Shown: one piece after another, positions 17,672 through 27,824 of the stretch | How the letters are laid out: each line of letters opens with the position of its first letter | Numbering within the stretch: the stretch's first letter is position 1 | From: a bacterium | Lineage (GTDB): Bacteria > Elusimicrobiota > Elusimicrobia > UBA1565 > UBA9628 | Assembly: GCA_021846045.1 (NCBI GenBank) | Contig: JAJZCM010000010.1 | Span: forward strand, 1-42,890 | Direction: 5' to 3' | Length of the DNA stretch: 42,890 bases | The notes under the pieces: generated by a model | Seen by the model: the letters and a program-made list of their open reading frames with translations, nothing else | The model's database searches: none | Told to the model about the DNA's origin: nothing | Program-made: the position numbers and the translations under genes

Positions 17672-18141
17672 TAAGGCCCTTTGTGATTTTTAACGCAGAG
17701 AGAATGAAAGGAGCAGCCGGGAATGCAAACCTCGGGAAGCCTTAGAGAAATCCTCGTTTCGCAATCCAAATCATCCTCCGCCATTTGAACGAGGTCCTTT
17801 TGATGCTTGGAGCTGATTTTAGTAAAAGAGATTCCCACTTTGTGGGTCTCGCCTTTAGAGGTGACGCTGATGATTTCTCCTTCGATGGGAATTCTTTTTA
17901 GCCCGGGGAGATTGATGACCATCTCGAATTTCCTAGCTTTGGGCGGCTCTAAAAAGACGATCAAGGACATCCCGCCAGCCGACAAATCGGTGAGGATTGC
18001 GGGCTGAATCGGCGAGTGCGCTTCATGCGTGTTGGGATGGAGATCAGGACCGAACTCAATGGAAATAGGCTCGACCATTCCCTCCATAATGTTAAAACGT
18101 GGATGTTTGCGGCGTTCGGCTCCTTGATGCTTTTGGCTCAT
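17644..18141 (-). CDS. PilZ-domain protein
   Basis: GAERRKHPRFNI (RxxxR) ... LTDLSAGGMSLIV (D/NxSxxG). Confidence 0.85.
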   Translation of the reverse strand: MSQKHQGAERRKHPRFNIMEGMVEPISIEFGPDLHPNTHEAHSPIQPAILTDLSAGGMSLIVFLEPPKARKFEMVINLPGLKRIPIEGEIISVTSKGETHKVGISFTKISSKHQKDLVQMAEDDLDCETRISLRLPEVCIPGCSFHSLCVKNHKGPYWKESTLKS

Positions 18142-18142
18142 T

Positions 18143-19468
18143 TTATTTTTCTCCTATGAGAAGAAAGTCTGATGCGTCCACAATCTTAACGGAATGAACT
18201 TCTCCGATACTCTTATCCCCACCCTTCCATTTTACCTTAAAGCCGTCTCTTGTGCGCCCGAAATTTTCATTTTCTTCCAGAACCTCTACCGTTTGTCCGA
18301 CTTTCCCCTTGAGGGTCGCGCGCCCGATTTCCCTGGCCAAATCGTTTAAGCGGGCTAGACGCTCTTCCTTGACGGGAGACGGAACGTCATCAGGGAGTTC
18401 CATGGAGGAAAGCGTGCCGGGGCGCGGAGAATATTTGAAAGAATAAATCCAAGCCGGTTGAAATTCCTTGATAAAGGAGAGCGTTTCGTCAAAATCCGCT
18501 TCCGTTTCTGTAGGAAAACCGACGATGGCATCGGTGGATAAAACAAGGTGCGGCAGCTCTGATTTCAACATCCTGACCTTATCCATGAAAAGTTCCCGGG
18601 TATAATTGCGGCGCATCATCTTTAAAACGCGATTGGAGCCGGATTGGAGCGGCAGATGAAGATAATGGCAGACTGTCGGGCAGTCTTTAAAGGCAGAAAC
18701 CATTTCTTTCGTCACATAATGGGGGTGAGGGCTCATGAACCTTAGGCGCTTGAGTCCTTCAATTCGATCAAGAATTCTTAAGAGGTCCGGGAATTTGACG
18801 GTTTTGTCCTGATACTCGGATTGATAGCTGTTGACGGTTTGCCCAAGAAGGGTGATTTCTTTGACTCCCGAGGCGATCTTGGCCTTGGTTTCCTCCATAA
18901 TCGTTTCGACCGTGCGGTACTTTTCTCGTCCCCTGACGGAGGGGACAATGCAATAGGAGCAGGAATAATTGCATCCTCTCATGATCGTGACAAAATCACA
19001 GGCGGAACCCTGCGAAAGCCGGGGTGTTTGGGGAAAATCCGCGGCGCTTTCAGCCGCGAGATCATATTTCTCCGACAAAATGTCTTCGATGATTTTTGAA
19101 AAGCCCTCTATCGATTTTGCTCCGATGACTAAATCCACATGGGGAAAGCGCTCTTTAATTTTGGGACCCAATCGTTCGGCTGCGCATCCAGCGACGACCA
19201 AGAGGCGATGGGGTTTTTGTTTTTTCCAGGACCGCAGCCTTCCGATGAAAGAAATGGCGCGGTCTTCCGCGTGTTGGCGCACTGTGCAGGTGGAAATAAC
19301 GACGGCGTCGGCCAAATCCAGCGATTCGCCGGATGAAAAGCCCTTGTTTAAAAAGGACTGGGCCATTTCAGAGGAGTCGGCGAAAGACATTTGACATCCA
19401 AAGCTGACGACGTGGATTTTAGGCTTTTTAAGCAGGACCTTCGGAGCGTGCGTCGGGGGCGCTTTCAT
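18143..19468 (-). CDS. miaB: tRNA-2-methylthio-N6-dimethylallyladenosine synthase
   Basis: SFGCQMSFADSSEMAQ, STCTVRQHAEDRA, radical-SAM MRGCNYSCSYCIVPSVRGREK, TRAM tail. Confidence 0.95.
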   Translation of the reverse strand: MKAPPTHAPKVLLKKPKIHVVSFGCQMSFADSSEMAQSFLNKGFSSGESLDLADAVVISTCTVRQHAEDRAISFIGRLRSWKKQKPHRLLVVAGCAAERLGPKIKERFPHVDLVIGAKSIEGFSKIIEDILSEKYDLAAESAADFPQTPRLSQGSACDFVTIMRGCNYSCSYCIVPSVRGREKYRTVETIMEETKAKIASGVKEITLLGQTVNSYQSEYQDKTVKFPDLLRILDRIEGLKRLRFMSPHPHYVTKEMVSAFKDCPTVCHYLHLPLQSGSNRVLKMMRRNYTRELFMDKVRMLKSELPHLVLSTDAIVGFPTETEADFDETLSFIKEFQPAWIYSFKYSPRPGTLSSMELPDDVPSPVKEERLARLNDLAREIGRATLKGKVGQTVEVLEENENFGRTRDGFKVKWKGGDKSIGEVHSVKIVDASDFLLIGEK

Positions 19469-19950
19469 GCCTGTTTTGAACTCCCCGCGCATTTTTTACA
19501 GAACCCAAATATTTCATGGCGATGCCATTTGATTTCAAAACCTATTTTGCCGCACGCTTTTTCTTGAATTCTTTCAAGTTCCGGCCACTGAATTTCTTGG
19601 ATGCTTCCGCAGGAAATGCAGACCAGATGATCATGGTGAGGACGCTCGGAGTGAACTTCAAACCTTGGAGGTCCGGAAATTCCGGCAATACGGCTCAGGA
19701 GATTTGAATCCTCAAGCATTTTTATCGTCCTAAACACGGTCGCGCGCCCGATTCCTTGAGGGCGGAGCGATTGATAGATTTCTTCCTGGTTGAGATGGCG
19801 GTCGGCTTTGAGCAGGCAATCCAATATTTTTCGGCGCGGAGAGGTGAGGCGCAGGCCATTTTTCTCCAAATATTCGGAAAAAACGGCCGCGATTTTTTTT
19901 GCGTAATCCTCTCGGTTGGTGGATCCCGGAAAATAGGAAAGCTCGCTCAT
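19465..19950 (-). CDS. Fur-family transcriptional regulator
   Basis: GLRLTSPRRKILDCLLKADRHLNQEEIYQSL, ATVFRTIKMLEDSNLLSR, HHDHLVCISCGSIQEI, FCKKC. Confidence 0.92.
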   Translation of the reverse strand: MSELSYFPGSTNREDYAKKIAAVFSEYLEKNGLRLTSPRRKILDCLLKADRHLNQEEIYQSLRPQGIGRATVFRTIKMLEDSNLLSRIAGISGPPRFEVHSERPHHDHLVCISCGSIQEIQWPELERIQEKACGKIGFEIKWHRHEIFGFCKKCAGSSKQA

Positions 19951-19956
19951 TACTTT

Positions 19957-21360
19957 CTAATCCAATATGCCCACGGCCTTTTTGGGGTCGAGGAGTTCGG
20001 AAAGCTCGTTCTCTTCAATCAATTTACGGGCGATGACGATTTTGGGAATTGTCGTTTTCTTGGCCACCGCCTCTTTAAAAACTTCGGCCGCGCGGGCGTA
20101 GCCGATTTTGGGGTTTAAGAGAGTGGCTAAGGAGGGGTTTTGCTCGAAATAGTGAGAACACTTTTCCTTGTCCGCGGCAATTCCCGTGACGCATTTTCGT
20201 TCGACCACGGGGAGGAAGTTGATGAAGAGACTTAGAGAGTCGAGGAGATTGTAGGTTGCCAAGGGAGTCATGACGTTCAAATCCATCTGCCCTGCTTGCG
20301 CGCAAAGAGAAACGGAAGAGTCTCTTCCGACGATTTGAAAGCAGATCATGTTCAGGCATTCAAGAATCGAGGGATTCACTTTCCCCGGCATAATTGAAGA
20401 GCCCGGTTGAACCGCGGGCAAAACAATTTCGGCGAATCCGGTGGTTGGGCCCGAACAAAGAAGGCGCAGATCATTGGCGATGCGAATGAGTTCCGACGCG
20501 AGTTCTTTAAGGGCGCTTGAAACTGCTAATAGCGGTTGATGGCTTTGGAGCGCCATTCTAGGGTCTTTTGCGGGGAGCAAGGGCAGATGGGTAATCTCGG
20601 CCAAGCATTCTACGGCCTTTTCCCGAAACTGAGGCAAGGTGTTGGCGCCAGTTCCTGCCGCAGTGCCTCCAAGGGCGACATAACCAAGCAACTCGGATCT
20701 TCGGGCGAGTTCTGATCGGCAGGCCTTCAAGGCTTCTCCATAAGCCTTAAATTCCTGCCCGAGGGTAATGGGAACGGCATCCTGCAAATGGGTGCGGGCG
20801 GTTTTGATGATGCCCTTAAATTCCTCCGCCTTGTCGGTGAACGCCTTCGCTAATGAATCGAGAATCGGGAGAAGCTTTTTCGTTTCTGAGAACACGGCGA
20901 CATAGGAAGCCGTGGGAAACGTATCGTTGGTTGACTGGGCCATGTTGACGTGATCGTTGGGATGGATGAAGTCATATTTTCCCAACGGTTTCCCCATCAT
21001 TTCCGCGGCCCGATTGGCGATGACTTCATTGGCGTTCATGTTAAACGAAGTTCCGGCGCCGGCTTGATAGACGTCGATGACAAATTGTTCTTTCCATTGG
21101 CCGGAGAGAATCTCATCGGCGGCCTTAATGATGGGCGTTGCTTTCTCCTCGGGAAGAGCCTTGAGTTCCCGGTTGGCCGTGGCGCAGGCCTTTTTGACGG
21201 CGGCGTAGGCGAAAATTAAAGCGGGATGGGCCTTAAGTCCCGAGACGGGAAAGTTCTCGACCGCTCGCTGAGTTTGAACCCCATAATAAGCCTTGGCCGA
21301 AACTTCTTTTTCTCCGAGGGAGTCTTTTTCGATGCGTGATTGGTTTGCGTTGGTTGTCAT
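19957..21360 (-). CDS. aspA: Aspartate ammonia-lyase / fumarase-family enzyme
   Basis: EKEVSAKAYYGVQTQRAVENFPVSG; PGSSIMPGKVNPSILECLNM signature; HPNDHVNMAQSTNDTFPTA. Confidence 0.85.
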   Translation of the reverse strand: MTTNANQSRIEKDSLGEKEVSAKAYYGVQTQRAVENFPVSGLKAHPALIFAYAAVKKACATANRELKALPEEKATPIIKAADEILSGQWKEQFVIDVYQAGAGTSFNMNANEVIANRAAEMMGKPLGKYDFIHPNDHVNMAQSTNDTFPTASYVAVFSETKKLLPILDSLAKAFTDKAEEFKGIIKTARTHLQDAVPITLGQEFKAYGEALKACRSELARRSELLGYVALGGTAAGTGANTLPQFREKAVECLAEITHLPLLPAKDPRMALQSHQPLLAVSSALKELASELIRIANDLRLLCSGPTTGFAEIVLPAVQPGSSIMPGKVNPSILECLNMICFQIVGRDSSVSLCAQAGQMDLNVMTPLATYNLLDSLSLFINFLPVVERKCVTGIAADKEKCSHYFEQNPSLATLLNPKIGYARAAEVFKEAVAKKTTIPKIVIARKLIEENELSELLDPKKAVGILD

Positions 21361-21369
21361 AGTTATCTC

Positions 21370-22128
21370 CTAGATCTTTTCAACATCCTTTGAAGAAACC
21401 CAGCCTCGGGAGCCTTCTTTTAAAAGTCCGACTTCGATCCAGCCGGAACTTTCCGACAATATTTCAACCCGACGGCCTTCGGGGGCGGTGAAATCAACGG
21501 AAAACGATTCTCCCGGACCGCTGCGGACTTCCGCGGTTTGGGTGACAATGACTCCCAAGCTATTCGGCTCAAGAACGAATCGAATTCCCCACCAAATTCC
21601 GAAAACGGAACAAAGGATAAGAGAAGTTGAGATCAGGGGCCCTAGCGACGCGGGCTTTTTCATTTTAATCCAAAGTCCGGCTGATAAAAGAAGTAGCCAG
21701 GTGAAAAGCCAAAAAAATCCGGAGAGCTCCTTAAGGCTCAACCAATAGAAGATATAAAAAAGGATCGGCGGAATGCCGGAGGGAATGAGATTTTCCCCGG
21801 CTCTCTTAAGCGCGAAGGCCAGGTTATAGCGGATGTCTGAATTGCGGGGCATGAGATCAAAGGCCCTTTGATAAAGGACGATGGATTGTCCCAGTTTCCC
21901 GGATTTAAACAGGGCATTTCCCAAGTCATATTGCAAAAATGGGTTGTTTGGAGATTTCTCAAGGGCATTTTGAAATAGGAGAGCGGATGCGGGATAATCG
22001 CCGGAATCGTATTTTTGGCGGGCTTGAGCGGCAAGGTTTTGTTGGGCGAAAACGGAATTGGCTATTACCATCATCCAGAGAAAGACCGGGACAGAGACCG
22101 TAATTGCTTTTATGATTTGTCTTTTCAT
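21370..22128 (-). CDS. BatE-like TPR + SH3 domain membrane protein
   Basis: Signal peptide, TPRs, two TM helices, C-terminal SH3 (TAEVRSGPGESFSVDFTAPEGRRVEIL); end of Bat operon. Confidence 0.75.
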   Translation of the reverse strand: MKRQIIKAITVSVPVFLWMMVIANSVFAQQNLAAQARQKYDSGDYPASALLFQNALEKSPNNPFLQYDLGNALFKSGKLGQSIVLYQRAFDLMPRNSDIRYNLAFALKRAGENLIPSGIPPILFYIFYWLSLKELSGFFWLFTWLLLLSAGLWIKMKKPASLGPLISTSLILCSVFGIWWGIRFVLEPNSLGVIVTQTAEVRSGPGESFSVDFTAPEGRRVEILSESSGWIEVGLLKEGSRGWVSSKDVEKI

Positions 22129-24029
22129 TTGAGTTCTCTCTCAATGGACTCGATTAAAGCGGAAACGTCTTCGGCTATTTCAGTGTTCGCGGCTTGTGTT
22201 GCGGCTCCAATCGGCGCAAATCTTCGAGAATCGATTTCATCCCAAACGCGTTTGATGTTTTCAAGGGCGTTTGGGGAGATGCGGAGGTTGGCTTTTTGAA
22301 TTTCTTGGCTGAGGCCCTTAAGCGTTAAAGCCGATGGGGATTGCCCTAGCTTGTCGGCTAGGTATCCCGTCAGGGCTTCCGCGAGAAGTTCCGTCATCTC
22401 TTTTGAATCAGAAAGATGTTCTTTTCGGGCTTTTTCGACGGCTTGAAGGGCTTTTTTAAAGGCCTGATGCTTTCTGACTTCCAAGGGGTTTCGAGCTTTC
22501 ATTTCCTCATATTGATCGATGCCGAAGAAAAACGCGAAGAAGGCAAAAGGAAATAGGTTAATGAGACCGGCTGAGGATGCGCGGTTCAACAAACGTTCGA
22601 ATAAGGAGACTTTTTGATAAGGCTTGAGATATCGAATGTCTTCGGAAATCGTGGACACTTCTTGAGGAGCCGAGGCTGGGAAATTAGAGGCGTTTCCTGC
22701 CGCTAATCCGGGAGCGCCTTTGTCGACATGAAGCGTGAGGAGCGGCGAATAGAGGGTTTGATAGGAACGCGTTTTGGGATTAAAATAAGAAAATGCGATC
22801 TTAGGAATCGTCAATGTTCCAGAGATTCGCGGCACCAAGACGGTTTTAAAAAACTTGCTCCCTTGGACGATATCGTTTTTCTTGTTAAGCTTCATGGAGT
22901 TGACCGTGTCATAGATGTGGAAGTCCGGTAGGGCTGGAATTGAAGGGGCCTCCAAGCTCTTTAAATTTCCTTGTCCCGAAATCACCATCGTCATATTGAC
23001 CGCATCTCCGACATTGACGCGCGTGCGGTCAACCGAAGCCGATATTGAAAAGTTGCCGACCGCTCCCGAGAAATCCGCCGGTTTTCCCGCTTCGGGCAGC
23101 GGCAAGGCCGTCAAAATCAAGGGTTCCGAATGTAGCGTTTCCGGTTCGGTCATTCCCAGCTGTCCGGAAAATATGTTATTTAAGAAACTTTGAGAAAAGG
23201 GATCGACCGAGAGGCTTTTTTGAATTCGACAGTTGACCGTTGCCGGGCCAATGCCAAGCCGGCCGGCCTCAACCGGAAAAAGAGCGAGTTTGATCTCGGA
23301 ATAATAATAGGTCTTCCCATTGACGACTGCGCGTCCGTTTCTCTGGGGCGGCAAATCTTCAGAGATAAATCCCGAGAGTTTCGGCGGAGTATATTGCGGG
23401 CTTCCCGCAAGGCTGACTGCGGTAAAAAATTTGACGGAAAGAGTCGTCTGTTCGTTAACATACACTTTTTTTCTATCGACGGATGCTTTTACAAACGCAT
23501 CGGGACTCTCGGGAGCGCGGTTTCTTGCGTAGTTATATCCGGAACCCGATTGCACGCTGACTCCCGGAGGAGCCTGAACGGATACCCCGGCGCCGCTTTG
23601 GGGAGCGCCTTGATTTGCGGGAGGGCCATTTTGAGACACCTTGATGACAATGGGACGGGTCTGATACTCTCGCCCGCCGTAGTTGATGGCAATGGGAGGA
23701 ATCGTTCCTTTCCCGAAAAACCTGGGGACAAGGACATAAGTGTACTCGGTGTCTGTTTCCATTTGTCCGTTAATAATTGAAATGGACTGGCTTTTCCCTG
23801 AAGAATAAACGCTGAAGTTCGAAAGAAGCGGAATCTGGGGGTCAGGGATGGAGGCGCCGGATCCCGTGACCGAAACGGTTAGGGTGATTTGTTCATTGAG
23901 GGATACGATCGTTTTATCCACGCTTGCATGAATGGCGACTTGAGCGTCAGCCTGGCTTCCGGGGGCTAAAAGAAAGCATCCGGTTAAGGCAAGCAAAATC
24001 AGGCCGCTTATCTTCTTTTTCATTACCAA
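22125..24029 (-). CDS. BatD-like protein
   Basis: Signal peptide, repeated ASVDKTIVSLNEQITLTVSVTG / ASVDRKKVYVNEQTTL / ASVDRTRVNVGDAVNMTM modules, C-terminal TM. Confidence 0.85.
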   Translation of the reverse strand: MVMKKKISGLILLALTGCFLLAPGSQADAQVAIHASVDKTIVSLNEQITLTVSVTGSGASIPDPQIPLLSNFSVYSSGKSQSISIINGQMETDTEYTYVLVPRFFGKGTIPPIAINYGGREYQTRPIVIKVSQNGPPANQGAPQSGAGVSVQAPPGVSVQSGSGYNYARNRAPESPDAFVKASVDRKKVYVNEQTTLSVKFFTAVSLAGSPQYTPPKLSGFISEDLPPQRNGRAVVNGKTYYYSEIKLALFPVEAGRLGIGPATVNCRIQKSLSVDPFSQSFLNNIFSGQLGMTEPETLHSEPLILTALPLPEAGKPADFSGAVGNFSISASVDRTRVNVGDAVNMTMVISGQGNLKSLEAPSIPALPDFHIYDTVNSMKLNKKNDIVQGSKFFKTVLVPRISGTLTIPKIAFSYFNPKTRSYQTLYSPLLTLHVDKGAPGLAAGNASNFPASAPQEVSTISEDIRYLKPYQKVSLFERLLNRASSAGLINLFPFAFFAFFFGIDQYEEMKARNPLEVRKHQAFKKALQAVEKARKEHLSDSKEMTELLAEALTGYLADKLGQSPSALTLKGLSQEIQKANLRISPNALENIKRVWDEIDSRRFAPIGAATQAANTEIAEDVSALIESIERELK

Positions 24030-25795
24030 TCTTCTCCATCAGGAGCCTTTGACGGGCTTCCTTTCTGTAATTGTTGATTCGTGTTCGGTTTTTTATCCGT
24101 GACCGAACTTAGAACCCGGCGCAGATCGTCTTTTGAAAGCTGGTTTTGGGATTGACTGCTTTGCTGCTGTTTTTGATTTTGTTGTGATGACGACGGGCGC
24201 GGCGGCGGAGGCGGCGGATTTCCCCCTCCTCCTTTTTTGTTTTTAGGGTTATTTTTCTTTTGGTTTTTCTTTTTTGGCGGCGGATGCTTGAGATAATGGA
24301 GGGCCACCGCCAAATTGTGCGCGGCCTCCGGACTATTTGGATTGAGGATGAGCGAGTTCCGGTAAGCCGCCGCCGCTTCCGCGTATTGAGATTTCTGAAA
24401 AGCGCTGTTTCCAATATTGTAGTAGGCCGCCGATTTAAGAACTTGAGGCGCGCCCTGAACCTTCATTGCGTGGGTGAAGGCCTTGCTTGCAGATCCATAT
24501 TTCCCGAGGCGATAAAAAGCGTCTCCGGCGTTAAAAATCGGCTTTGGATTATTAGGCGAGGCCTTGATGGCGGAGATATAGGCGTTGAGAGAGGCGGCGT
24601 ATTGCTTGGCGCCGTAAAGGTTGTTTCCTTGTCTTAAATCTGATTCCATTCCGGCTTTTGCAATCGAACCCAGCAAAGATATTTGCAGTAGGGTGAAGAA
24701 AATCAGGAGCGCAGTCTCTTTTTTAACCGGCCTTGTTTTCTTAATAAAATTCTTCCCGGATTTTGATATTTCTTCCAAGGCCCCCCTTTTCTCTGGAATC
24801 AAAAATTCAATCAGAAGGAGTAGAAATGCGAGGCTAAGCGGGATGAGGAAATGATTTTTATAGACGTGAGCGGTTTCCTCGATTCCTTTTGACTTCGGCC
24901 CTTGCGCTATCTCTTTTAGGAGATCCGATATCTCATCTTGAGTTGCGCTGGCCTGCCAATAATTTCCGCCCGACTTGGATGCGATCTTCTGCAAAATCTC
25001 CGGCCTTAAATGAGTGATGACGGTGGTTCCGGATTTATTTTTCTGGTAGCGAATTAAATTTCCGGAGGCGTCCTTAATTGGAATCGGCCCTCCCTCGGTT
25101 GTTCCAAATCCCAAGGTGAAAACCCGTATTCCGTGAGCGGCCGCTTCCTGGGCGGCTTCTCCCGGGTGAGTTCCATGATCTCCCCCATCCGATAGAAGAA
25201 TAAGATTCTTGTTGCCGGCGTAAGGGGATAAGGTTTGGGTTGCGAGATTAATCGCGTTTCCCATCGCGGTTCCCGGCGTTGGGAGCATGTCGGCGTGAAT
25301 GTCCGATAAAACGTCGGATACTGCGCTTAAATCGGTGGTTAAAGGACACGCTAGGGTTGCTTGACCCGAAAAAACAATGACCCCGATACGAGCGGGCGTT
25401 CCTTCTTCTTTTAAACCCGAGACAATGAGATCAAGCTCATTGCGCGCTTTTTCCAAACGGCTGGGAGATACGTCTTCGGTTAGCATGGAAAGAGAGGTGT
25501 CTACGGCAAGAAGAACCACTTGGGAAGAGCTTTTGGATGAGCTGAGTTCAATTCCCCATTGCGGGCCGGCCAAGGCGAGAAACAGTAAAACGATAACTCC
25601 CAGTTGAAGGAGAGATTTGATATTCCTTCTTCGGCTTGTTTCCGGCTTTAAAAGACGGGCGAGCGTGCTGAGATTGCCGAATTGAGCGGAAATTTTCTCG
25701 CGCTTTGAGTTTCCTAGACGAATCAATATCCAAACAGCAGCGAAGGCAATGGCCAGCCACAATAGATAGAAAGGATTTCTAAACATTACGGCCAC
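24023..25795 (-). CDS. BatB-BatC-like fusion: VWA domain + TPR with low-complexity C-terminus
   Basis: VLLAVDTSLSMLTEDVSPSRLEKA (MIDAS DxSxS), LILLSDGGDHG; TPRs (PNNPKPIFNAGDAFYRLGKYGSA); P/K/N/Q/S-rich tail. Confidence 0.85.
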   Translation of the reverse strand: MAVMFRNPFYLLWLAIAFAAVWILIRLGNSKREKISAQFGNLSTLARLLKPETSRRRNIKSLLQLGVIVLLFLALAGPQWGIELSSSKSSSQVVLLAVDTSLSMLTEDVSPSRLEKARNELDLIVSGLKEEGTPARIGVIVFSGQATLACPLTTDLSAVSDVLSDIHADMLPTPGTAMGNAINLATQTLSPYAGNKNLILLSDGGDHGTHPGEAAQEAAAHGIRVFTLGFGTTEGGPIPIKDASGNLIRYQKNKSGTTVITHLRPEILQKIASKSGGNYWQASATQDEISDLLKEIAQGPKSKGIEETAHVYKNHFLIPLSLAFLLLLIEFLIPEKRGALEEISKSGKNFIKKTRPVKKETALLIFFTLLQISLLGSIAKAGMESDLRQGNNLYGAKQYAASLNAYISAIKASPNNPKPIFNAGDAFYRLGKYGSASKAFTHAMKVQGAPQVLKSAAYYNIGNSAFQKSQYAEAAAAYRNSLILNPNSPEAAHNLAVALHYLKHPPPKKKNQKKNNPKNKKGGGGNPPPPPPRPSSSQQNQKQQQSSQSQNQLSKDDLRRVLSSVTDKKPNTNQQLQKGSPSKAPDGEDW

Positions 25796-26775
25796 CTCAA
25801 AAGCCAGGTGTTGGCGAGTAAAATTTCCAATAGAATAAAAAGTGCGGCAATCAAAACTGGGATTCGGTACATATCCGTGCGCATGATAATCGGCGGTATT
25901 TTAACTTTTGATTTTTGGAGTTGGTTAATCGTTTCGTAAACTTCTTTAAGTTCATTTCTGTTGGTCACGCGGAAATACCTGCCGTTGGTCATCTGCGCGA
26001 TTTGAGTTAAAAGCGCATCGTCGATGTCGTCATCAATGCGGACCATGACTTGTCCGCCGCTGGGGTCTCTCACCGGCATTAGGGTTGGCCCATGCCTGGC
26101 GGTTCCAATCGTATAGATTTTTACGCCCAAGGAAGCCGCAGCCCGAGCCGCCGTAATCGGGTCGACGGTACCCGTATTGGAACGTCCGTCGGTTAAAAGA
26201 ATAATGATTTTAGTTTTGGCGCGGCTTTGTTTTAGATGATTGAGGGCCGAGACAATTCCGTCTCCAATGGCGGTCCCATTAGATTCGGTGATCCCCGGAT
26301 AGAGCGTTTTGATTTGAGAGACGAGCGCGTTATAATCCAAGGTCAGAGGGCACAAAAGCTCGGGAGCCCCGCCGAAAGTGACTAGGCCAATGCGGTCTTG
26401 AACCCTTCCTAAAACGAAGTTGATGGCCGCTTCCTTGGCGGCCTCGATTCGGTTGGGTTTAATGTCGATGGAACTCATGCTCAGTGAACTGTCAATGGCG
26501 AGCATAATGTCGATGCCTTCTCCAAACCCTTTTAGAGAGCTTGAGATTTTTTGCGGACGGGCGAGAGAAAAGACAATCAGAAATAGAGCCAGGCCTCGGG
26601 CCGCGAGAGGCGCCCATTGTCCGGCCAAGGTCTTTAGGGTTTTTCCCTGCTTCCAAAATTGGGAGTTTGCCGGGAAAGGTAAAACCTGGTTCCATCTTTG
26701 AAAATAGTAGGCGAGGGCGAGAGATAAAACGACGACCGCCAAAAGAGTAAAAGCCCAGGGATGGACGAAAATCAT
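25786..26775 (-). CDS. BatA-like VWA-domain membrane protein
   Basis: IMLAIDSSLSMSSIDIKPNRIEAAK, IIILLTDGRSNTG; N- and C-terminal TM helices. Confidence 0.85.
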   Translation of the reverse strand: MIFVHPWAFTLLAVVVLSLALAYYFQRWNQVLPFPANSQFWKQGKTLKTLAGQWAPLAARGLALFLIVFSLARPQKISSSLKGFGEGIDIMLAIDSSLSMSSIDIKPNRIEAAKEAAINFVLGRVQDRIGLVTFGGAPELLCPLTLDYNALVSQIKTLYPGITESNGTAIGDGIVSALNHLKQSRAKTKIIILLTDGRSNTGTVDPITAARAAASLGVKIYTIGTARHGPTLMPVRDPSGGQVMVRIDDDIDDALLTQIAQMTNGRYFRVTNRNELKEVYETINQLQKSKVKIPPIIMRTDMYRIPVLIAALFILLEILLANTWLLRWP

Positions 26776-27824
26776 CGGGGAACTCCTTGTCCTTGGGACG
26801 GCAGAGGCTCTTTGGGCTTTGTGATTTGGACTAAGTACAGGGCGCCTTCGATATCTAACGAATCCCAGTTTTTTTCAGGCGAGACTTTTGCGAATTTGAC
26901 CAGATCGGCCCGATCAAAGAGATTTTTAAACCGAGATAAGGTTTGGGGATCAATTTCTGATTGCTTTAAATGCCGGTATAGCTCAACGGTGGTCATTTTT
27001 GTCGCCGGCATGGGAAAGCGCCGCTCAAAGTAGCGTTTAAGAATTTCGCTGAGCTCGAAATAAAATTCTTTATAGCGCGCTTCTTCAAAAAGTTTTGCGG
27101 ATCTGAGTTTTTCAATTTCTTCTTGAGCGATCACATGGGCCGGGCGGGCATCAACGGTAAGAATTGACGGGCCAATTAAAACATCTTTTTTCCTTTTGAG
27201 GTAAGCCCAAATAATCAAGGCAATAATGAGCGCGCCCAATATCCACGGCCACAATAAGGGCCAGGCCTTCATCGGAGAGGCGATGTCATAAATCTTGAGG
27301 GTTTTAAGCGGCTTATCGGCTACGTTTAAGATGAATGGCGGACTTTGAATTTCCGTCGAACCCGATGGCGTGTTTAGTTTCCAGAAAAGTTTTATGGACA
27401 CGGGACCGACATTGAGCGGCAGTATTTTCAGAAGAAAATTTTGGTCGAGCGGGTTTCCGTCTTTTTGAGAAACTTCCTGGGCTCTGGCGATGACGAAGGT
27501 GTCAGTCGTCGAAGCGGGTAAATCAAGAGAGACGCGCTCGCCTTGGGGATTATGGACGATAACTTTTAAGTCAAATGGCATTGTGAGAACGGGAGCGCCG
27601 GAAGCGACTTGGATATCGAAAGAGGGTTGTTGCGCGAAGGCCGTTCCGGATAATAGAAAGAAGACAGCAAAGATAAAAGCTGCGTTCCTTGCTCGCGAAG
27701 CGAGAGCGTGTGACCAAGCCATATGGCGAGGAAATGCCGTTTCCAGATTCCGAAGGAAAACGGCCCGAAGCATCTTGAGGAAAGACGTTATGGCTCGGCC
27801 GCGGAGAAAACTCTGCCTAGTCAT
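26772..27824 (-). CDS. Bat-operon TM protein (DUF4381-like position) with unusual N-terminal extension
   Basis: Signal-like AAFIFAVFFLLSGTAFAQQ, TM (WPLLWPWILGALIIALIIWAYLKRKK), between DUF58 and VWA genes; ATGA coupling with upstream gene. Confidence 0.65.
   Translation of the reverse strand: MTRQSFLRGRAITSFLKMLRAVFLRNLETAFPRHMAWSHALASRARNAAFIFAVFFLLSGTAFAQQPSFDIQVASGAPVLTMPFDLKVIVHNPQGERVSLDLPASTTDTFVIARAQEVSQKDGNPLDQNFLLKILPLNVGPVSIKLFWKLNTPSGSTEIQSPPFILNVADKPLKTLKIYDIASPMKAWPLLWPWILGALIIALIIWAYLKRKKDVLIGPSILTVDARPAHVIAQEEIEKLRSAKLFEEARYKEFYFELSEILKRYFERRFPMPATKMTTVELYRHLKQSEIDPQTLSRFKNLFDRADLVKFAKVSPEKNWDSLDIEGALYLVQITKPKEPLPSQGQGVPR

Noticed and set aside
23190-23780. 196-aa + strand ORF inside batD-like gene
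   Set aside because: Antisense shadow of a clear coding gene with no recognisable motifs.
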